Below, piece after piece: positions 59,626-64,000 of a DNA stretch of 64,000 nt. The notes beneath the pieces were generated by a model. It ran no database searches. It saw only the letters and a program-made list of their open reading frames with translations, and was not told where the DNA came from. Origin of the DNA: Dicaeum eximium (Eukaryota > Chordata > Aves > Passeriformes > Dicaeidae); the NCBI GenBank assembly GCA_013396995.1, contig VWZP01002215.1, positions 62,280-126,279 on the forward strand, in the 5' to 3' direction. Numbering within the stretch: the stretch's first letter is position 1; each line of letters begins with the position of its first letter. Position numbers and translations under genes: made by a program.

Positions 59626-62600
59626 CCACTTGTCAAATTAATTCTGTTGGAATATGTTTACACCCAAGATAGTAAGTACCACAGATTCAGAAACAGTGTG
59701 TCTGTTTATATTTGTTTCATAACTTTTCAACTTTTTTTAGGGAACATGCAACCTTCTCCTGACAAATGAACTTGGACACAGTGACTTCACCCCCAGTTAA
59801 TATAGCAGGAGCTGCATGTGACAAAGTAAAGGATGCAAGGAGCAGCTTCCACTTTATTGTTTAACTTCACTGTTACTAGGTTTGACCTTTTAAATTTTCC
59901 TTCAAGAATGGCTCAAAGTCTTCGATTTGGCTTTGTTCTAAAACATTGTTATATTATTATAAAAGCAAATGTGTTGCAGGAAAAAATACCAGCCAACCTC
60001 TGGAAATGGGAATGGTTTTGATGCTATGCTGCAGATGAACTGACATTTATATCATATAACATATACCATATAACATTGTGATACATGATATATGATACAT
60101 CACGCATGATATCTGGCCAAGCTTGTGATAACTGTTCAGAAATGTATACTAGAGAAATAAAATAGACAAAACTCTAGAATTACTCAGGATATATGTCCAG
60201 TTACTTACATGAAGATTTCACATATTGAAGAAACAGGTACAATTATGCCATAGTGATAAGTGTTGGTCAAATAAGAGCATTTCAACAAGATTAGAATACT
60301 CAATCCTGTTGCTCTGAAGTGCTGCATTTTTCATAACAAAGCATGTCAGCACGACCAGCTGGAGCTATAGTGGGGGAAGGTCAGTTGTGATGTCCTGGGG
60401 CTGGTGTTTGTCACACCACACACAGCAGTTACAGGAAAGATTAACTCCTACAGGAAGGGGTCAGTCAGTTATTACAATATGGATTATAGGGGCAAAAAGG
60501 AGAGAAGTGCTCCCCAATACAGCCAGTAGAGAAACAGACTCTTCCACCAGATGATTTAAAGCTCCTGAACTCTTGAAGTGGTGAAATACTGCTTAGAGAT
60601 TTGCCTCCAAACTGTAGCATCTATCATATACTGACTACCTTTACACTAGCTTGTCCCAAATCTTAGACAGGAAATACTCCCTTAAATATTAGATATTAGA
60701 TTAGATATTAGAGAATAAAAATAACTTTTAAAAGAACATATATATTGTTAAAAACACCTTTATCTTAGACCACTTCCATTGAAACATTCAGTCAGAGGCT
60801 CAGCAACAACTCAGGAGAAGAAAACAAACATATAGAGTTGGAAGCAGACAGCAGCTGTGTGTAGTCTGAAGCAGTATTGTTCAATCAAAAATAACATCGT
60901 GATACCAAGGCAGCTTCCAACACTTTCACAAAGAAAATTTTCTTGACTTATGAGACCACATTAATGGTCTGCCTAGAGCATTTTTCCCAACATGGAAAAA
61001 AAAGATATGGACACAGTATATTTGGGTTTAGAGAAAAAAGACTAGAGAAAAAATTATGCATGTGTGTGACAGCTGTAAATTAATTTTGATTACTTTCCAA
61101 ATTTTACAGAAACTACAGTGCTCTATGAAGTAAAATTTTAAAAAAGGACAGTTGTTTCCCAAAAATATATAATAAAACCCTCACTGAAATGCTGTTTCAA
61201 ACTTCAAATTCACACCATATGAAAGTATATTTTTGAGATAATTTGTTTCTCTCTGCCTCTAAAAAAAACCCTTAAGATTAGGGTTTTTTGTTTGTTTGTT
61301 TTTTGGTTTTTTTTAATAAGGGCTGAAGCCAAACACAGTTCTTCAAATGTCTCTGCAAACAACTGAAACTGATGCGATTCCTACCACCTGACTGTCAAGC
61401 AGCCATCCCAATAAGTGGCCAGAATCAGTTTTGGCTGCCTTCTTGAAATCCTTCTGAATTTCAGGTGATTGCCTTGGCCCCTTATCTACCATGGGATTAT
61501 GGAAATAAACTGACACTGTGGAAGCTGTCAGTGAAGTATCACTAAACCTCTGTGGTAAAGGGCTTCAGAATACACAGTAATCTTTAAGCTACTGACAAGC
61601 AATTTAGTTTTTGAAAAATGGCTGATTAAGCACGGGTCATAGAAACCGCAGTGTTCAGACTGAAAGTGTGTTATGAATAAATTCACGTGTGCTTTTACAA
61701 AACTTCCCCATTTTTATACTTGAATTCACTTTGTTTCACCTGGTCAATATTTTTCAGGTTCTGTTACTGCTGCTTGGCTTTAAGTAAAAAAGTTAAATTT
61801 TGGGGTGGGTTGTGAAGAAAGTTCCTGGACTGAAAGCTCTGAAGTTCAGGAAATTTCTTTTCTTGAACTCTGGACATTTTCTCATCCTGTGTAGTATTAA
61901 ATTTGTGTCCTTTATCTCTGTCAATTATTTTCATGAGAAGACAGCATTTGATGTAATCTGTTCCCAGACTGGAATGTCCAGAGTATTGCTAAAAAATACT
62001 TTTGCTCATTGGTCACAGGGTGCACGATTTATTATGGTTGAACGGTCCTCATTTGAGTGGAAAGGATGCAACGGTTAGGAAAAAATATCTGTAAGATGAG
62101 ATGTACAGTTAACTTCAGATAGTTCTGGACATGGTTGTACAAAACTGCACACTTTGAGCCAACAGTTATAAAAGCCAATTAGTTAACAGTTTACAGATAA
62201 CTAACTTAATGGCTATAGTCAACTCATAAAGCACATGTCTACACGGTGTTTTCTGCTGCCTGCCACAGCAGGAGCCACTGAACTGGGTGTTCCTTGCCAG
62301 CTTGCATCTCTAATGCTGCTGATCTACATCTCTACTAGTATCAAGGGAACCACTCACATCCTAATGTCTCAAGCTGTTCCATGTCTCGGTGCCCACACAG
62401 GGCAGACCTCTCGTGTCTGTGCTCACCAGCCACCTGCCTCGTGCACTTTATACATCACTGGACTAGCTAACACCGATGCTTCCGACTCTTGTCCTTTCTA
62501 GTCCTACAGAAGATCCTGGACTGAGGTTGGAATCCCCTGTGGTGTCCTCAGAGGCAGAAAATATTTCGTCTCTATAAAGCCAGGACCGGCACCTTCTGTG

Positions 62601-64000
62601 TCCCATAGGCATCTCCTTTCTGGCTGAGAATGAACAGGACAGTAAAGATTAGGGCCAAATCCTGACGTGGCTGCTCTCTGGCATGCAGAACTTAAGTTTT
62701 TTAGCACACTGTTTGGTGATTCTCATAAGGATTGAGGGCATCTCAGGGCATTCCTGAGATCACAATGTTCTCAGAAACTTTTGGGATTGTTTCAGAGGGA
62801 GAGAGAGAATTACACTTGGTAATTCATGTTTGTACACTGTCAAGGAGTGCTCAACTACAAAAATTTCCTCCAAGCAGTTTTGAGTAAGTCTGAGGTGGAT
62901 CTAACTTCACTGTCTCTGACTACATCTGGTGGGCAAAAGAAGAGAGAGGAAGAAAGAGAAAAAAAATTTGCTAGATTGACAAGCTAGAAGTACTCGTGGA
63001 CTGGTGTTCAAGGAACAGATTTGCAGCCTTTTATGTTTCACAAAAGTTGCACTTCAGAAGTGTCTGTCTGTAGTGTTTATTACATATTGGTACATGGAAA
63101 ATAAATTTCAGAGAACAATTTCTCTAAATTTCCAAGTGTCTAAGCCTAGCTTCTGTACTATTGACTCTATTACTATTGACTCTATTATCTTAGAAAATTT
63201 TTATATTAATTGAATTATTTGAAGTCTTAATCTTGCTGTTGTGTTTTGCAAGAGGGAAAGTTTGGCATTTGTAGAATCATTCAAGAAAATACTGGGATTC
63301 AAGACAACTTTATTTCTTTTAGATGTTTTGGCTTTTGGTGGTTTTTTTTTTCTTGTCAAGGTTTCTATTGTTTGTTTGACAAGCCCTTTATTGGAATATT
63401 TCCAAAATCAAAGGACTCAGTTCTTTAGTTTCATATTCCAGTGAATTTTTAAATGTTTGTCTTTAAATCTGCATTTGTTGAGAAGTATAGTTATTTTATT
63501 TGTTTGGCTTTTGTTTATGTTCTCATTATAATGCAGAAATGGGTAAAAGAAATATGGCCTACATGAGAGAGACAGTAAGAAATATTTCCAGTACATAGAA
63601 CTTATAAGACACAAACCTCAAAATATTTGTTTAAAAAAAACAGTTTTAAAAAATATCTCTCCAGACAAACTGGTTAAACATTTATTTGAAGTGAATCTTT
63701 TAAAGTACCAAAGGTTTGTCTTCACAAGTGAACATTTTTAGCTAAAAAATTTGTAAAGATGAGAAAGATAAGGGGGTCCTCCACTCATTTGCCTGAAACT
63801 TGAGTTGATTAAACAGTGCAGAAATGCACTTTTTTGGGGGAAGATGTGATGTTTTTACTAGGCTGTCACTTATTAACACCCAAGTACATTTCTACCTTGA
63901 AGGATAATATGCCATTGTGATTTTTTTGTTCAATGTGATCATCAAAACATAATTTTTGGTAACTGACAGGGAAGATAAATGGAGGATATGAAAAGCAGAT
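59626..64000. other. Intergenic sequence, right end of window
   Basis: AT-rich DNA with simple-sequence patches: ATATAACATATACC-type repeats at 60045-60115, T/G-rich GTTTGTTTGTTTTTTGG near 61287, and a 15-base perfect tandem pair at 63156-63185 (TACTATTGACTCTAT). No exon of SLC7A2 or another gene was recognised. Confidence 0.65.
63156..63185 (+). repeat. 15-base perfect tandem duplication
   Basis: TACTATTGACTCTAT repeated twice head to tail. Confidence 0.9.

Noticed and set aside
1..64000. A previously undescribed gene cluster or defence-like system
   Set aside because: All supportable coding sequence belongs to two conserved vertebrate genes. The remaining frames are short, unspliced and lie within introns, repeats or intergenic DNA.

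Overview
The window is vertebrate nuclear DNA, almost certainly from a bird and probably a songbird or close relative. It is intron-rich, with GT-AG splice sites, CR1 retrotransposon fragments, avian-type endogenous-retrovirus LTRs and a tRNA(Ile)-headed SINE with a CR1-like tail. No bacterial or viral genes, CRISPR arrays or operons are present. Nearly all the long open frames are chance frames in introns or intergenic DNA. Only the exons listed here combine homology, splice sites and reading-phase agreement.

Two protein-coding genes are recognised, arranged tail to tail. VPS37A (ESCRT-I subunit) lies on the + strand from the left edge to about 9.95 kb. Nine coding exons give about 330 C-terminal residues; the first roughly 67 residues lie upstream of the window. 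MTMR7 (myotubularin-family 3-phosphoinositide phosphatase) lies on the - strand. All 14 coding exons are present between the start codon at 55637 and the stop at 18021. They join without a frame break into a 658-residue protein, and human MTMR7 is about 660. The neighbour order and orientation match human 8p22 (VPS37A, MTMR7, then SLC7A2). The right-hand 7.4 kb is therefore probably the spacer between MTMR7 and SLC7A2, where I find no exon.

Layout: 1-9951 VPS37A with a tRNA-derived SINE and a long LTR-like repeat in its introns; 9952-18020 convergent intergenic/3'UTR DNA with a CR1 copy; 18021-55637 MTMR7, with introns carrying two LTR-like copies, a CR1 tail and simple repeats; about 55.3-56.6 kb a CpG-rich promoter region with an assembly gap and a 420-bp tandem duplication; 56.6-64 kb non-coding with one CR1 copy.

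Both proteins act at endosomal membranes. VPS37A is part of ESCRT-I, which sorts ubiquitinated cargo. MTMR7 removes the 3-phosphate from endosomal phosphoinositides. Their adjacency is ancestral synteny, not an operon. I found no new molecular system. The most useful observations are the tandem duplication with gap at the MTMR7 promoter, a perfect 18-bp hairpin in an MTMR7 intron, and splice-site details in VPS37A.
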